Shown in pieces: positions 23,791 through 36,900 of a DNA stretch of 64,000 nucleotides. The notes beneath the pieces were generated by a model. That model was not told the DNA's origin. It saw only the letters and a list, made by a program, of their open reading frames with translations, and ran no database searches. Location: contig NC_068973.1 of the NCBI RefSeq assembly GCF_016808095.1, forward strand, positions 30,436,077 to 30,500,076. Direction: 5' to 3'. This stretch comes from Vigna angularis (lineage: Eukaryota > Streptophyta > Magnoliopsida > Fabales > Fabaceae). A program made the position numbers and the translations under genes. How positions within the stretch are numbered: the first letter of the stretch is position 1; every line of letters starts with the position of its first letter.

Positions 23791-24979
23791 GGCTTAATAC
23801 CAATTTTGGTCCCAATTTTTGTCAGCTTTATTTGAAATGGTCCTAATTTTTTTTTTGTTCAATGTTGTCCTAAAGTATGTAATTTATATTCAATTTAGTC
23901 CTTTTTGCAGACGACGTTTAAATCGTTAACGACACACTGTCTAGCTGTGTAATAAGTGATTGTCATGTCATTTAACTGTTGACCTGCCTTGCCATGGGGT
24001 AGCCCCTTTCCCACCCAAAAACTTAAGGTTTTTGAATGCAAAGAGGAAAGGCTTCCTTACACCTGCGCCGCCAGAGGAAAACTGAAGCTTGCGATGGTCT
24101 AATTGACCATAGTGGGTCTGTCAGAGTTTCAGAGAAACGAGAGCGAACTCCTTTCTCGCGGCGCGATGAAGGTTGCAATGGCGGCGCCTTCGCGAAGGTT
24201 CGATCTCCGATGTAGTCGCGATGCGAGAAGCCCACCGTTCTCAAGCGGTTTCGCGGCAATAGGACTCGCGATTAAGGGTTTCGATTTAGGGGTTTTTGTT
24301 GTGTTATATGGTTTTTGTAATTTAGAATATATGATTTTCGTTTCAAAATTGATTTGGGGAATTTTTGGTTCTTCTCTAATTTACGAGTGGTTAGGGATTA
24401 TGTTTTTCCCTGTAAGTCTGGGTTTTGGGTTTTGCAAAGTGGGGAATGAGGGTTCAGATTGAGAATGTTAGGGTTTCTGAACTTGGAATGAGTGTTCTTC
24501 TCTGTTGGGGATGAGGGTTCTTCTCTGTTTTTCCATGAATTTGTTTTTTAGTTTTGGGTTCATTTGATTCGCGATAATGGGTTTCGTGGTGGTTGTTGTT
24601 GGATGCACGGGTGGCACTAATGAAGGTGCTGGTAGGTGGCCATGGATGGTGTTTTTGGGTGGTTGTTGGATGGAGAAGATGATGAAGGTGCGAAGATGGT
24701 GGTTGGCCGTGACCGTGACACCGGCGGTTAGGGTTAGGTGGTGGCTAGGATTTCTGTGTAGGGGAAATTAGGGCTTCTAAAGGTAGGAGATGATGATGAC
24801 GTGTCAAGGGTGATGTGTCATTTATTGCACAGCTGAACAGTACGCTGTTAACGATTTAAATGCCGTATACAAAAAATGACTAAATTGAATATAAATTACA
24901 TCCTAAACATTTAACATAAAAAATTAGGACCATTTCGAATAAAACTGACAAAAATTGAGACCAAAATTAGTATTAAGTC
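23791..24979. mobile_element. Non-autonomous Mutator-like element (MULE), Pack-MULE-like
   Basis: The 1189-bp element has long terminal inverted repeats. The left end starts GGCTTAATACCAATTTTGGT and the right end, reverse-complemented, starts GACTTAATACTAATTTTGGT. The similarity continues for about 190 bases through TTTATATTCAATTTAGTC and TTTAAATCGTTAAC. Both sides carry the identical 9-bp duplication TTATACTAA, the size typical of Mutator superfamily insertion. The interior (about 24000-24780) is much richer in G+C and CG than either flank, holds a 119-codon open frame (24103-24462) rich in Arg/Ser/Ala, and looks like captured host gene DNA. No transposase domain is present. Confidence 0.85.
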
Positions 24980-24988
24980 TTATACTAA

Positions 24989-26036
24989 AATAACTAAACT
25001 GTTTTTTATCAAAAACTGGTCTAAACTGTAGTTTGGTTAAAAAAACTGAATTACAAATTCAATTCAAAAAAACTAAACCGTTTATATTTTCAATGGATGA
25101 AGCTGTTTATGTTTTCAATTGTGCTTCTTCACGTTCCTTTCTCAATCACCACCGTCATACACGTTTCTTTCTCAATCACCATCTATCGTACCTTGCCACT
25201 GTCATTGAATGCCATGTTACCGGATAAGGTTCTGCCACCATTGAATGTTAGGATTCTGCTCAATGTTTTCTATCAGTTTCTTTTATCATTTTCTACCTAA
25301 CTTAACAGTTTTTTTATTGTTGCAGAGTCCTATCTTTCTTTTCCAGCCAAGGAGAAGTGTTCTCCAAATTCGTACATGTTCTCATATTTTCTTCTTGGAG
25401 AAACATGAATGGTATGTTTTCCTGTAGTTTTGACCTCTTCTTCTTTATTCGAAAGATTTTGAAATTAAAAACGGTAAAAGCAATTTCAAATTATAGATAA
25501 AGCAATCCATCTTGCCTAGAAAAAGGAGTGGATCCCGATATTAATATCAATTTTGAACAATGTTGTGAGTTTTTCTTGTGAAAGTGCATGAATATGTCTG
25601 TATACTTGGTAATGATTGAGTGTATAGGGATGTAGTGTTATTCCTTATATATACTTTGTGATAAAGTAATTGATTGTTTAAGGGGATTAAACTCTTTTAA
25701 AAGCGAAACTCATCCAAAATACATTTTATCACCTACCCTCCCATATATTCTTCCATATATTCTTCATTTCACTAACCTAGAAAATCCTTTTTTTGTGACC
25801 TTAAACGAAATGAATTTTCAGGAGCGTTATTATTAACAAGATAAAAATAATGTATATTTCAGTATCACAAAATATAATTAAGCGAAAAAAGCTAATATTT
25901 AAATTATAGCATTAAAAAAATTATTTTGTCAACCTTATTACATTTAATTGTACTGGGATAAGTATGTGTAAAAAAGAGAGGAGAAACGTACGAGGGAAGT
26001 GTAGAAGTTAAGATTAAAATAGCTAATAAAAGAAGT

Positions 26037-26100
<64 letters not shown>

Positions 26101-28489
26101 TAGTTTGGTCTCTTTAATTTTATTTATTTATTCCAAGATTACTCTTTGTTAATATCTCCCTAGACTTTACAACGAATTAGAACAAGACTCAAATGCTTTT
26201 TTCGATGATTTTAGTGTCGTTTATGAATCCCAATTAATATTTCATCTCGATTTTTGTGCTAGCATTTGATGTATAGTACATATATTAATGAAATGAAACT
26301 TCAATTTAACTTATAAACTATAAGGAAAAAGTTGTGTATAAGCTTTTGTCCATAAATTAAAGATGCAAAAAGAAATTTAAGATATTTCAAATGACTTATA
26401 TTTTAAATAATTAAAACAAAAAGTACCTAATTATTTCCAAAGTTGAGATGGAGTAATAGACACCTAACTAAAATCAAAGCAAGGATGTGTGCACCACCTA
26501 CCATGAATGAAATATCTAACATAGGTGGAAAAAGATAAAATGATATTTAAGATATTCACCAATGGGTCCTAAAACACTAACTTGGACTATGACAAATCGA
26601 ATGGTAGATATATTAATAGTGTGGACAATCCTATGATTACAAATTCATCTAATCATTGACATTTATTGCTCCTAAAAATGAACAAAAAGATATACTCATA
26701 AAATAAACTGAGGGACAATAAAGAACTTTAAGTGTATAATGAAGAGTGAGATAGATATTTGAACATATCAAACCATTAAAAAACAATTAATCTACTTTAA
26801 TAAATATATAAAGTGATCAAATTTTATAACCAAATTTAATAAGCCTTTAAATGCGGCTAAATATGGCTATGATTATTTTTTCAGGTCATTAGTTTGCCTA
26901 TGCTTATAAAGGACTCGAAAGAGTATACATTAGTTGGAAATTTATTTAATACTAAGATATGATTTTTCTTCTTAAAATGTCAATCACACTTTTTATTTGA
27001 TCTCTTTTAAATGTATTTATTTAAAATGAAATTTAATAAAATGTTTTTTAAGATTTCGACAGACACTAATTATCTTTTATGAAAAATAAAAATTAATTTT
27101 GATTCGCTGTGTGGTGAACTAATTCCATTCATCAAACGTAATTATTGTAGACGAAATCTGGTTTTACTTTATGTGATGATGATAATATAGAAATGAAGAA
27201 CTTAAAATCAAATAAGAAAACAAATTAAAATTTAAGAAAACTACAAGACACATTAACTTTAATTTTTTGTACTCAACGGATATAGATCTACCATTCGAAA
27301 TGCAAACAATGTACTGACAATAATTTAATTAAAATAGCGTAAGAATTTTGATGTTGCAGTTTAATCACAAATTAATGTCGTTGATTTTCGTAATAACAAT
27401 ATAGCTGTAGTGTATTATCGTTAAGTTCATTTACGAAACCACCTTGTATTACGAAAAAACCAGCAAGTTAGTAAAAATATTTTTTATTTTTAAATCAAGA
27501 AAAATACATCAACAAATAATTCTTTTAAACGGAACAGAGTTCAAATTCCTTAAATTTCATGTTCAAACACTGCTACAATTAGAAGAGAGAAAAAAATCTA
27601 CTACAAAACAGTTAGTCACTTTTTTGTTCGAATATTAACTTAAATACTTTGCACTTCTATAATAGTAAAATGATAATGACAAATAAATTATGATATTTTA
27701 TATACTAATGTTAAAAAAGCATAATTCTAACTTCTTATGAGGTATTTGTTTCTATTAACCAATCTAGGTCCTTTTGACAATAAAAAATGGAAATAAAAAT
27801 AATTAGAAAAACAAGACAAATAAGTAATAAAATAAAATATGAAGTCCACAAATTTAAATATCCTTCCTATCGGATTTTTTTGACAACAAAATAATTTAAA
27901 AACTTTTTATTTCCTTATAGTTCATCCGCATCGCATTCTATTTTTCCCTTTCCATATAGGGATTAGGGTAATTCAGTGTTGGCTGGCAAATGACACTAGG
28001 TAGTATTTACAACACTTCCCTACACTGTGAACCCTAGTCCCTTATCATTACAAAAATTGAATTTCCTCCATCGAGCTGGTGAACATTGGTTTCATATTCA
28101 GCACACAATCAACTCTTTCATCAAAGGAGGAAAGAATCAAAACTGCAGGAGACTATGTTTTAATTCACCAGATCATTCTTGAAACATCTACAAAATTTCC
28201 CTGCTTCCTCATAAAGATCCTACTCCTTCCTAGGCATATGCAACATATATAGTCCACCTTCAAGTTACAACCAATAAATCAATAAATGAATTTTTTTGCT
28301 ATACAAATTTTCCTCTAACTGTAGATTGGGTGACCCTTCAGTGCTGAAACATGTTTCAAGCAAACGCTTTCCTACAGAATAAGACTAACTATAGCTGCAA
28401 AACTGGTGGGTTAGTTCTAAATCTTCCAAGTACAACCCCTAAACTCCCCCAATCAATTCACTCTAAAAGAAATAAAATAGTTGGAATCT
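24989..28489. other. AT-rich intergenic DNA, ending in the 3' UTR of the DUF630/632 gene
   Basis: No gene is recognisable; the short open frames at 25033-25427 overlap one another and lack any domain. A (TA)n tract lies at 26040-26096. From about 28000 the base composition becomes more balanced, consistent with the 3' UTR of the gene on the minus strand. Confidence 0.55.
26040..26096. repeat. (TA)n microsatellite
   Basis: TA run of about 57 bases. Confidence 0.95.
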
Positions 28490-31400
28490 CTACGAATCCC
28501 CAGCAGCATTTTTAAGCCTAACTTGTTCATGAGCTTTCACCACCTCTGAAGTGAAACTCTCTAATGTCTTAAAAATGGGAATCAAACCAGCCTGTAAACT
28601 ACTATTAGCTGCATCATGAACAAGTTTGACGGCTTCTTTATGCTTGACCCTCTCTTCATGTAATTTCTTCTTCATAGAATCTAAATCCACCTTTAGATCA
28701 TCTAGTGGTGAAACACCGCTATCAGAAGTGAACTTCGACAATGCAGTCTTTCCTGAAACTTTATCATGTTCTAAGCCTCCCATTTCTGTGCGCAATGTTC
28801 TAAGTTGTTTCTCAAAGTCCTTTCTGAGATACTCGGCTTTGATTCTCTGGCGTTGCACCTCATCTTGCCTTTCCCATAACTCATGTAGTTTTTGAGCAAA
28901 TTCATGCATGGCCTCTGCCACCTCCGTTTCTGAAATTCTAGTCATTGCTTGATGCCAATCATTACAAATAATAAAAACTGGTGGAGCATCAAGCCGACTT
29001 GGAGAGAAAGGGGCAATACCGTCAGCTGTTTCTTCAGGTTCATTAGGAAGGCATCTCAAGAGCCACTCATTCAAATTCTTGACATAAGTTTTTTGGGTCT
29101 TAACCCAAATGTTGAACTGACAGCACCAATTCAAAAGCTCCTTTTCAAGTTCTACAATGGCCTTCAGAACTTCATCTCCTGAAACACCAAGGTTAATCTT
29201 AATAGACTGACTTTTACTCTCCATGATAGCTTGGACCTGTTTCTGGTGGCATTTGAGCATGAATTTCCACATTTTCGTGAATCTGTTGACAAATAGGCCG
29301 TTCATCAAATCAATAGCTCCATAACTTCTGACTCAAGAAAAACAATTCAACCATGTAAAAAAAAAAACAAAGATTTATCCACTCCAAAACCAAATAGGAT
29401 AATGTTAATAATGATGACGGAAACATGTCTTCAACCACTGACGCCATAACCACAAGCCTATTTCTCATCAATCACTTGAAGATATACTTTGACTCAGTGC
29501 CATATCTCTATACGACTTGAGACAATTCTCGACGGAATGTCGAACTTGGCACATAAATTATGTTGTACCATCAATTATTGGCCTCTCTTGCATCCAGGGG
29601 CATTAATAATGACAACAAGATTTTTAAATTGCTAACTCAAACATTCCATAAGGGATTTCTCATCCTTAGGTGAACGAGGGAGTTGCATTGAGCCAATAGA
29701 ACTGTGAATAAAAACTGTTAATTGAAGCATCTAAGGAGGAGAACAAGGTTTTTACTCAATTTATTTGTACAAAAACGTGGAAACGATTATATCACTTAGA
29801 TCATTAAACATCGTCACAATTCAGAGAGATAATAAAACATGGCAACAAATCACGTAAAACTTCACAAAATGGCTTTTATGAGTTTAAAAACATTAATACT
29901 TCATCTTACTTATTTTAGCCTACTCTTTATAAGGGAAGAAGAGAGACCAAACACATCGCCTCTTGAAACGACAACAAAAAAAAAGCCTTGACAGTATTTT
30001 CTGGTAATAAATTTAAATGTTTGAGACCAGAAATTAGCAAGAAATGACAGATAAAAATCAGCACAGTGAATAAGCGAAGCAATTTGATACCCATTAATCA
30101 ATGCCGCAAGTTGAGGCTGCAATTCATTATCCCTCAATTTATGTATTCTTCCCATTATAGTTTCAGCAGTTCTGATGCAAATATTGATTTTTGTTTGCAA
30201 CTTCCTAATTGATGCTCTAGTAGCATCAATTTTACTAGATTCAGCTCCTAGATTATCCAATGTTTTCAGTCTCTTGAACTTTTTCTCATAAATGGCCCGT
30301 AACCTCTCTTCATCCTGAGAACAGGGCAAAAACATAAATGCATAAGCATAATTTGAAATTAACACAGTATATTATCTAGAACCACTTATCAATACAAGTA
30401 TGTGGTATAATCTACAATTTATTAACTAATACAAATAATTTATCATTGAAGATGATGCTGAATATGCATGACATTGAAAATACATGTTATTGAGTACTGA
30501 AGTTTCAAATTATATCCCCTCCTGTCCAACAACATGAAAGTATTAAAGGGACTATCATAAGGATTTTAGAAGCCTTTGCCCTCAACAAGTAGGTCATATA
30601 GCAAATCAGTAAGAAGGATATCAAACTATGAATGGCACAAAACATTTCTAACTTCATGATTCATTAAACTTGGATTATTTTGAAAATAATCATATTCATA
30701 CCTTAACTTCCTTATACAATTTCTTCTCCCACGCATAAAGTTTCTCCAATGTGGATGAAAGATTTTCTGGATTTGTCTTGAAGTCTTTCCCAGGTTCCCC
30801 ACAATATGCTCGTGCCAATTTTATTTTCCTAGAAGAAAATTGTATAGATGGAGGATCTGAAGGTAACCTCAAAGGTGCTACCATCTGCAAGATTCTGGAC
30901 AAGATAACTGCACAAAACCACATAACATAGGAAGACATTTAGTTGACTGATGTTTCAAACTCAACAACAAAGAGGGTATGGAGAATAAAAACAGAGTTTA
31001 AGAATAAAGCCCCACATCTGCATTTTCTTGAGGCACAAGCCTGGGACGCTCGACTATGGAAATATAAAACTAAAGGTCAACGAAAAATCTATACAATTAT
31101 TCAACTTGGTTCAGTCGATCACAAAATCCGGTAGCGCTTGCAGTCTGTCTATGACTTGATTATTTGTTTTAGGAGAGGAGACGTAATGTGAACAGCACAG
31201 AAGAAAATGACTAAACGAAAGAAACCACAAAACACGTCTTGAAATATAATAATACAGCATAAGAAACATTCTGCTTGGAGCTCACGCTTGCCAAATCAAC
31301 ACAAGTCTTTTACTGTTTTACAATAAACGTGCTACCATTCAATGAAGTATTTATCGTCTTGCCTTTTTTTCTCAGTGCAATCTAATTTTATTTAGATTAT

Positions 31401-33476
31401 GGTGTCTACATAAATAAAGAAAAATCATGACAATTAAACCAGTGTACACAGAAAAATCATCAAATTGGACGCTGCCAGAGCCAAAAGAAAAAACAAAAAA
31501 AAGAGAGAAGACAACTCAAGCTATTTTCGGAATAAAGTCCGGAAAATACTTTTTGCAAAATTCAATGCACAATTGTAAATTCCGATGCACAAAAATGAAG
31601 AAGAAATAATTTGTTGTTTTGATAATAATAGCAAATTTGAACTCTCTCAACTGAAATCTAAACATGATCCCAACTGGGATACAGGCCGAGGAGTTGCGGA
31701 CGCTTGTTCCTGAGGAGTGTGGGGGCACTCCTCAGTGTCGGATTCATCCCAGATATTTTCTAATAGAAATTATTGCTCAAAAGCCCCAACAGACTCCAGG
31801 TTTATAAAGAGGATGCAAAGCCAAACTGTAATAAAAAAAAGAAACTAAATCTAATGAAATTTAACAAAATGTAAAGGATAAAACAAACAAAACAAGCTTA
31901 TTCTAGCTCGAAATTAATTAAAATATAATCCTAAATAAAAAAATAAAAAAACGAATTATGTACCAAAGTCCCAAAAGGAGCAAATAAGGCAATCTACGTC
32001 ATCTTTCCACCCTCTACCGGCTACAGGTTCAGAAAAAGAAGCAAAATACGCCAGATACTAACGCTCACACATCACCACCGTCTACAAGCTCCACACACGA
32101 ACAAAAACTGAATGAAATAAAGGTAAGGCATGAGTCTAACATTTAACAGAAAAGGATAAAGCGTTTATACCTCTAAGTGCAGCAACCCTAGACCGATAAG
32201 GCGGTTTGCAAACCTCAAGCAACAATGCAACCTCTTTCCCAAAATTCGATGCCGTCACAAACTCATCCTGAATCTCCACCACAACCTCACGCAGATCCCT
32301 GGTTCCGTGCGCCGACAAAGTGGTTACACTACTCAGAACGGAAGAGTCACCTTCCACCGTCGTGACCGTCGCTTCATCAATCTCGAAGCTCACCCCTTTC
32401 TTCGCACCATGCTCTTCGGAAACAACAGTGTCGGGACTGCTCCTAATCTCTTTTTCAACGGAACCGTTATCGCTCCCGTCATGGAACCTTACCGTCTTGG
32501 AACTCCCCTCGCTGCTACTCACCTGCTGCAACGGGACCGTTTTAGTGTTCGAAGGACCTTCCCCGAAATCCCTCACTCCAGCGGATCCCTTTTCCCCAGC
32601 CACCTTTTTACCTTCCTTCTCCTTCGCAGGAGCCTCTCTCGGGACTTCGTGCTCCATCTCATCTTCCAATTCGGGAATCCCCTCTCTCTCCCTCACCTCC
32701 TTCGAATCCGGACTGCTCGCTCTCGACCCGAACCGAGGCGGATAAATCGGATACCCGTTCTCGAAGCTATCGAAGACGTTGAGGAAATCCCAAGTGGAGA
32801 CGCGAGGAGGAGACGGCGGCGCGGGAGGGGGACGCGGCGGAGATGACGACGGTCCCGGGGGAGGGTAGTAAGGGTAATCCCCACCCGGAAACCCGTAGAA
32901 ACCGTAACCGTAAGAAGGATCGGGCCATTGTCCAAATGTTGCGACGTGCTTCTCTGGTTCTTCATATACCATTGGTTTTCCATTGGGGACAGACCTCTTC
33001 ATGTAATGGGCGTATTGGTAATTTTGATAGTACCCGTATGGAGGTGGGTCGGGTTCTGGGGAACCATGAATTTGAGGCGAAGAAGAATGAGAATGCGAGT
33101 GAGAATGAGAATGAGAATGAGAATGAGTAGGAGAAGGAGAACTCAATTCGGATCCAGAAGAGAGAGGCAAGTGGGAACCGTCGGGAGAATCTGCGTGAGA
33201 GAGTGAAGCAGAAGAGGATGAAAGTTTGTTATTGTTGATGCTCTTGGTTTCGGAAGGTAATGTGAGAACCGGAGAGGAAGAACCGGTGGTGGTAGTCAGG
33301 TCTTGTTCCGCGAATTTGCGAAGAGCGTCGCCGATTTCCCTGAGCGAATGGAAATACGCCACGTGTGCCGCTGCCAGAGCGTAGCGTTCCTCCGATGCGG
33401 CTTTTAGAAACCTCTTCCGCTCTCTGCACAGAGCCACCGCGGGGAAGTCCTCCACCTTGGAGGCGCCGCAGCCCAT
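28490..33476 (-). CDS. DUF630/DUF632 protein (NRG2/REL2/APSR1 type)
   Basis: Plant-specific family; characterised members act in nitrate signalling (NRG2), leaf shape (rice REL2) and the phosphate-starvation root response (APSR1). Four exons on the minus strand: 33476-32171, 30907-30702, 30314-30091, 29282-28490. They total 2529 bases, 842 aa, all GT/AG. The start was set at MGCGASKVED, 20 codons inside a longer open frame, because Gly2/Cys3 form the conserved myristoylation/palmitoylation N-terminus, so membrane attachment is likely. DUF630 covers about residues 1-60 (ALAAAHVAYFHSLREIGDAL). A low-complexity middle has a His-Ser run (118-130) and a Pro-rich run (207-225). STWDFLNVFDSF is the conserved motif between the domains. 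DUF632 runs from about 394 (DLREVVVEIQDEF) to about 690 (FIICNDWHQAM). A charged predicted coiled coil follows to the C-terminus. It is distant from both PDI genes and unrelated in function. Confidence 0.94.
31669..31740. other. GC-rich palindromic patch inside intron 1 of the DUF630/632 gene
   Basis: ATCCCA-AC-TGGGAT (31669-31682) is followed by a perfect 10-bp stem, CTGAGGAGTG (31710-31719) pairing with CACTCCTCAG (31726-31735) around a 6-base loop. The surrounding 1.26-kb intron is AT-rich. No function is assigned. Confidence 0.45.
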
Positions 33477-33930
33477 GTCAGTGACCGGAGATCGTAGACT
33501 GAGTTGCCGATGTCGACGCCGGAGTACATAGTTCACCGCCGCAGTGGGTCATGGTTGATATAGTTGTGTATATGATTAAAGAAGTGAGCGCGTGAGAAAG
33601 AGTGAAGTGTGTGTGCATGCAAGGGGATTGATGGAAGAGAGTAACAGAGAATGAAGATTCTGGAGAGATTTATAATTATTAATTTAGAAGCATGAAAAAG
33701 AAAAGAGAGGGTGGGAAGGATGTTATGCAATAAAATAATAAGGAGAAATTGTATTGAGATTGGTGATGGTGGGGATCTGGTTTTTGTTGTTGGTGTTTGA
33801 ATTTAAACAAAAAATTGAGTGAGATTTATGGAAGTTTGAGAGAGTCGGAGAAGAGAAGAAGAGGGAGAGAGAGAGAGAGAGGAGACCCGCCATTGACAAC
33901 GGACCCCTTTCATCATAATACCATCTCATG
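33477..33930 (-). promoter_or_regulatory. 5' UTR and proximal promoter of the DUF630/632 gene
   Basis: On the minus strand, upstream of the start, the sequence is pyrimidine-rich with a (CT)n/(GA)n tract at about 33867-33882. This is common near plant transcription starts and a known binding context for BPC/GAGA-binding factors. No TATA box could be fixed with confidence. Confidence 0.35.
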
Positions 33931-36900
33931 CTTCTCTTTTTATTTATTTATCTTTTTATTTATTTTTAATATTTAATATCTTCATTACCCATGCAATTCT
34001 ACCTCAATATTCTGTGTCAAACTGTCGCCTCCTTCCCTCCAGTTTACACTTTCAATGTTTCCGCGTTTTTCAATTTATTTCAATATATTTTTTATAAAAT
34101 AAATTCTTCATTTTATAATTCTAAATTACTTTATACAGTAAATATTTACTTTAAAATTTTTTTCTTTCTGTAATATTTTTAAGTTTTATTTTTATTAGGG
34201 GTCGGCTTCACAAGTAATTATTTAAGTTTTCTCCTTAAACCTATTAAATGTCTTTAAATAACTATTATTTCCCATGTTAATTAAACATTATGGATCAAAT
34301 CTGTTTATATATAAAGAAGTTCCACTGTTTGATCTGGCATGGGTGATCTTCATTAAAGTGAGATTAAATTGACTTAATTACAATTTCATGTAAGGAAAAT
34401 GTTATTAATTTTTTTTAAATAACTGTCTTATTCCTATTAAATAATATTTTTTGTAATTATTTTCGGACAGTGACAAACTACTTAACTTGTAATAGCCGCG
34501 TGCGCACAAAGTATTGTAAAATGTGGGTTATTTTGAAAAAATAAAATAAATATATGGTCCCGCGAATTTCACTAAATTTTATTTTAATGGTGTGTTTCAA
34601 TAGAGGTTGATAAAGGATAAAAGAAATTGGTTATTTAAATTAGAAAAAAAAGTAAAAGAAAAAGATAATAAATAAGAGGATTTAGTTTATTGGATTAATG
34701 TAATAAAATCATTTTTACATCAATATATTAAAAACTGGTAAAAAAAATACATCAATATATATTTTTATTCTGGTAAGGAAAGTCCAACTGAAGTTATTCT
34801 TTATTTTTCATATTTATTTATTTTCGATTGACAATTTACATGTTTTTTCTTTCTTCCATGCGTGCAGAGTACATGTATCGGTTTCTGTCATTAGAAAGAA
34901 ATATGTTGTAATAGAAATACAGATAAAAAAGCGTTTTTATTTTTAAGAGATTTCACTAAAACAATATAAATGGAATATTGGATATATATAGTTTTTTATA
35001 GTTTAATTTGCGACTAATTTTTTGTTTGGGTGAAGATTGATATCTTTTCTTTATACACCGTGCAATTTGTGGTTACAACTTTTAACATATTTTAGTTTAA
35101 AAACATCAAAATATGTTTAGCTCCTTCCACTTCAAAAACTTATTTAAAAAAAGGTAAAACATAATTGTTAATTAAAAAAATTTAAATGTATTTTAAAAAT
35201 AATAATGACTATTGTATTAATTAATAATATTATCATGTTTAATAAAAAATGTAAAAGCATATAAAATTGTATTTTAAAAATAGTAGTAATTTAAAAATAG
35301 TGAAATTCGAATTGAGTTCCATTCTTAAGTTTCATTATTTAAAAAATATTATTTATTTAGAAATTACTCTTATAGACTTCTTTAAAGTTAGTCAAAGTGT
35401 TCCTCAACTTTTTAACAAATTTTTTATTTACAGATTCAAAACAACAAATACATATTTTACTAGGCTTGAACCTATGTCTTAAATGTTACAAGGTGTTTAC
35501 CATCTAAGCTACTACAAATTTTTGTTTAACTTATCACGTTTTATTTATATAAGCTTATTAATTATATTTTCTATTCACGTTTCTATTAATTAAATGTTAC
35601 AAGGTGTCTTAAATATTTTTCATAGGTCTTACCGTGAACGTGTAAGTGCTAGTAAATAGTGGAGCTAAATCATATATTAGGAAATATGATTTTTTACCAT
35701 TCTCTAAAGTTTATTTTATTTTTTATTTTAAGACGTTAAAAAAATACTTATTATATGAAAGACATAATTTCTTACAGTTGAATTAAAAAAAAACCATATT
35801 TATTGTATGAAAGACATATAATTAATTGATAAGTTATTAATATTTATTACATGACAACAGAATTATATTACTATATAGTTAAGTTTTTGTTCTTATGCTA
35901 AAACTTAATAATATATATAGTATAAAATTCGCATCTAAACTAAAATATTAAGTTTTAAAATATCAAAATTACTTCGTATGTAAGTAAATTTTAATGTAAA
36001 AAAAGAACTCATTTTTTCCATTCTTATAAATTTAATGAAAACATTTATTTGAATACGTACTTAATATTTAAAATAATTAAAATGTAATTTAATTTTTAAT
36101 ATGTAAAAGGTGTAAATTAGTATTATTTGATAATATAGTATTTTCTTAAAATGTTTAATTATTTCTACAAATTATAATTTAATGTTGATTTTACAAAAAT
36201 TAACAAAAGAACATAATTTTATACTTTTTACAAATTTTAAAATTAAGTAATTTTGTTTTCAAAAACTTAATTAATAACGGCTTATAAATTAAGACCTAAT
36301 CAGTGGTTTCACTAAAAAAATTCAAAGCATTCTCACTTTGATTGGAAAAGTTCCAAAGCATGAAGGCTAAGAAGTTTAATATTTAAATTAGAAGAAATAA
36401 TTATAAAACATGTCAAAGATGATTAAAAACGCTGGTTATTTATGATTATTAGATAACGCATTTTTAGAAATATTGTTTATTAATAGACATAGTTCCAATA
36501 CACAATATTTAAACAAATTGTCGATTAATAAAAAGTTATTATTTATTCATAATTTTGGACTAGCTAGTATAGGAATAGATACAAAATATTATATTATTTA
36601 AATTGTTATATAAATGTCTAGTTATTTATTTAGTTTAATAAATTAAAAAAAAATACTATTTGTTACACAACTAACTACAATTGATTACATTATTTTAACT
36701 TCGGAATGTTACCAATATAATTAATTTATGCTAATGTATAATTTCTTGCCATATGTTGGGTAGCACATGTATTAGAATCCCATTTTTATAAAATAATAAG
36801 CGTTTGGTAAAACATGATGGATTTAAATTTATTTTAAGGATTTTGTTTCTTGCAGGGTTGTATAGTTATACTTTTTAATTAACTTATTATGTTAAATTGA

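Noticed and set aside
25033..25427. Three overlapping plus-strand frames as a small gene
   Set aside because: They overlap in different frames, are Phe/Leu/Ser-rich low-complexity translations, and show no splice or domain support.
32307..33206. Long plus-strand open frames opposite the first exon of the DUF630/632 gene
   Set aside because: They are shadows of the GC-rich coding exon on the other strand; they have no domain and the minus-strand frame matches a known family.
35440..35516. Genuine tRNA gene on the minus strand
   Set aside because: A- and B-box-like text is present, but the acceptor stem does not pair and no proper anticodon arm is visible.
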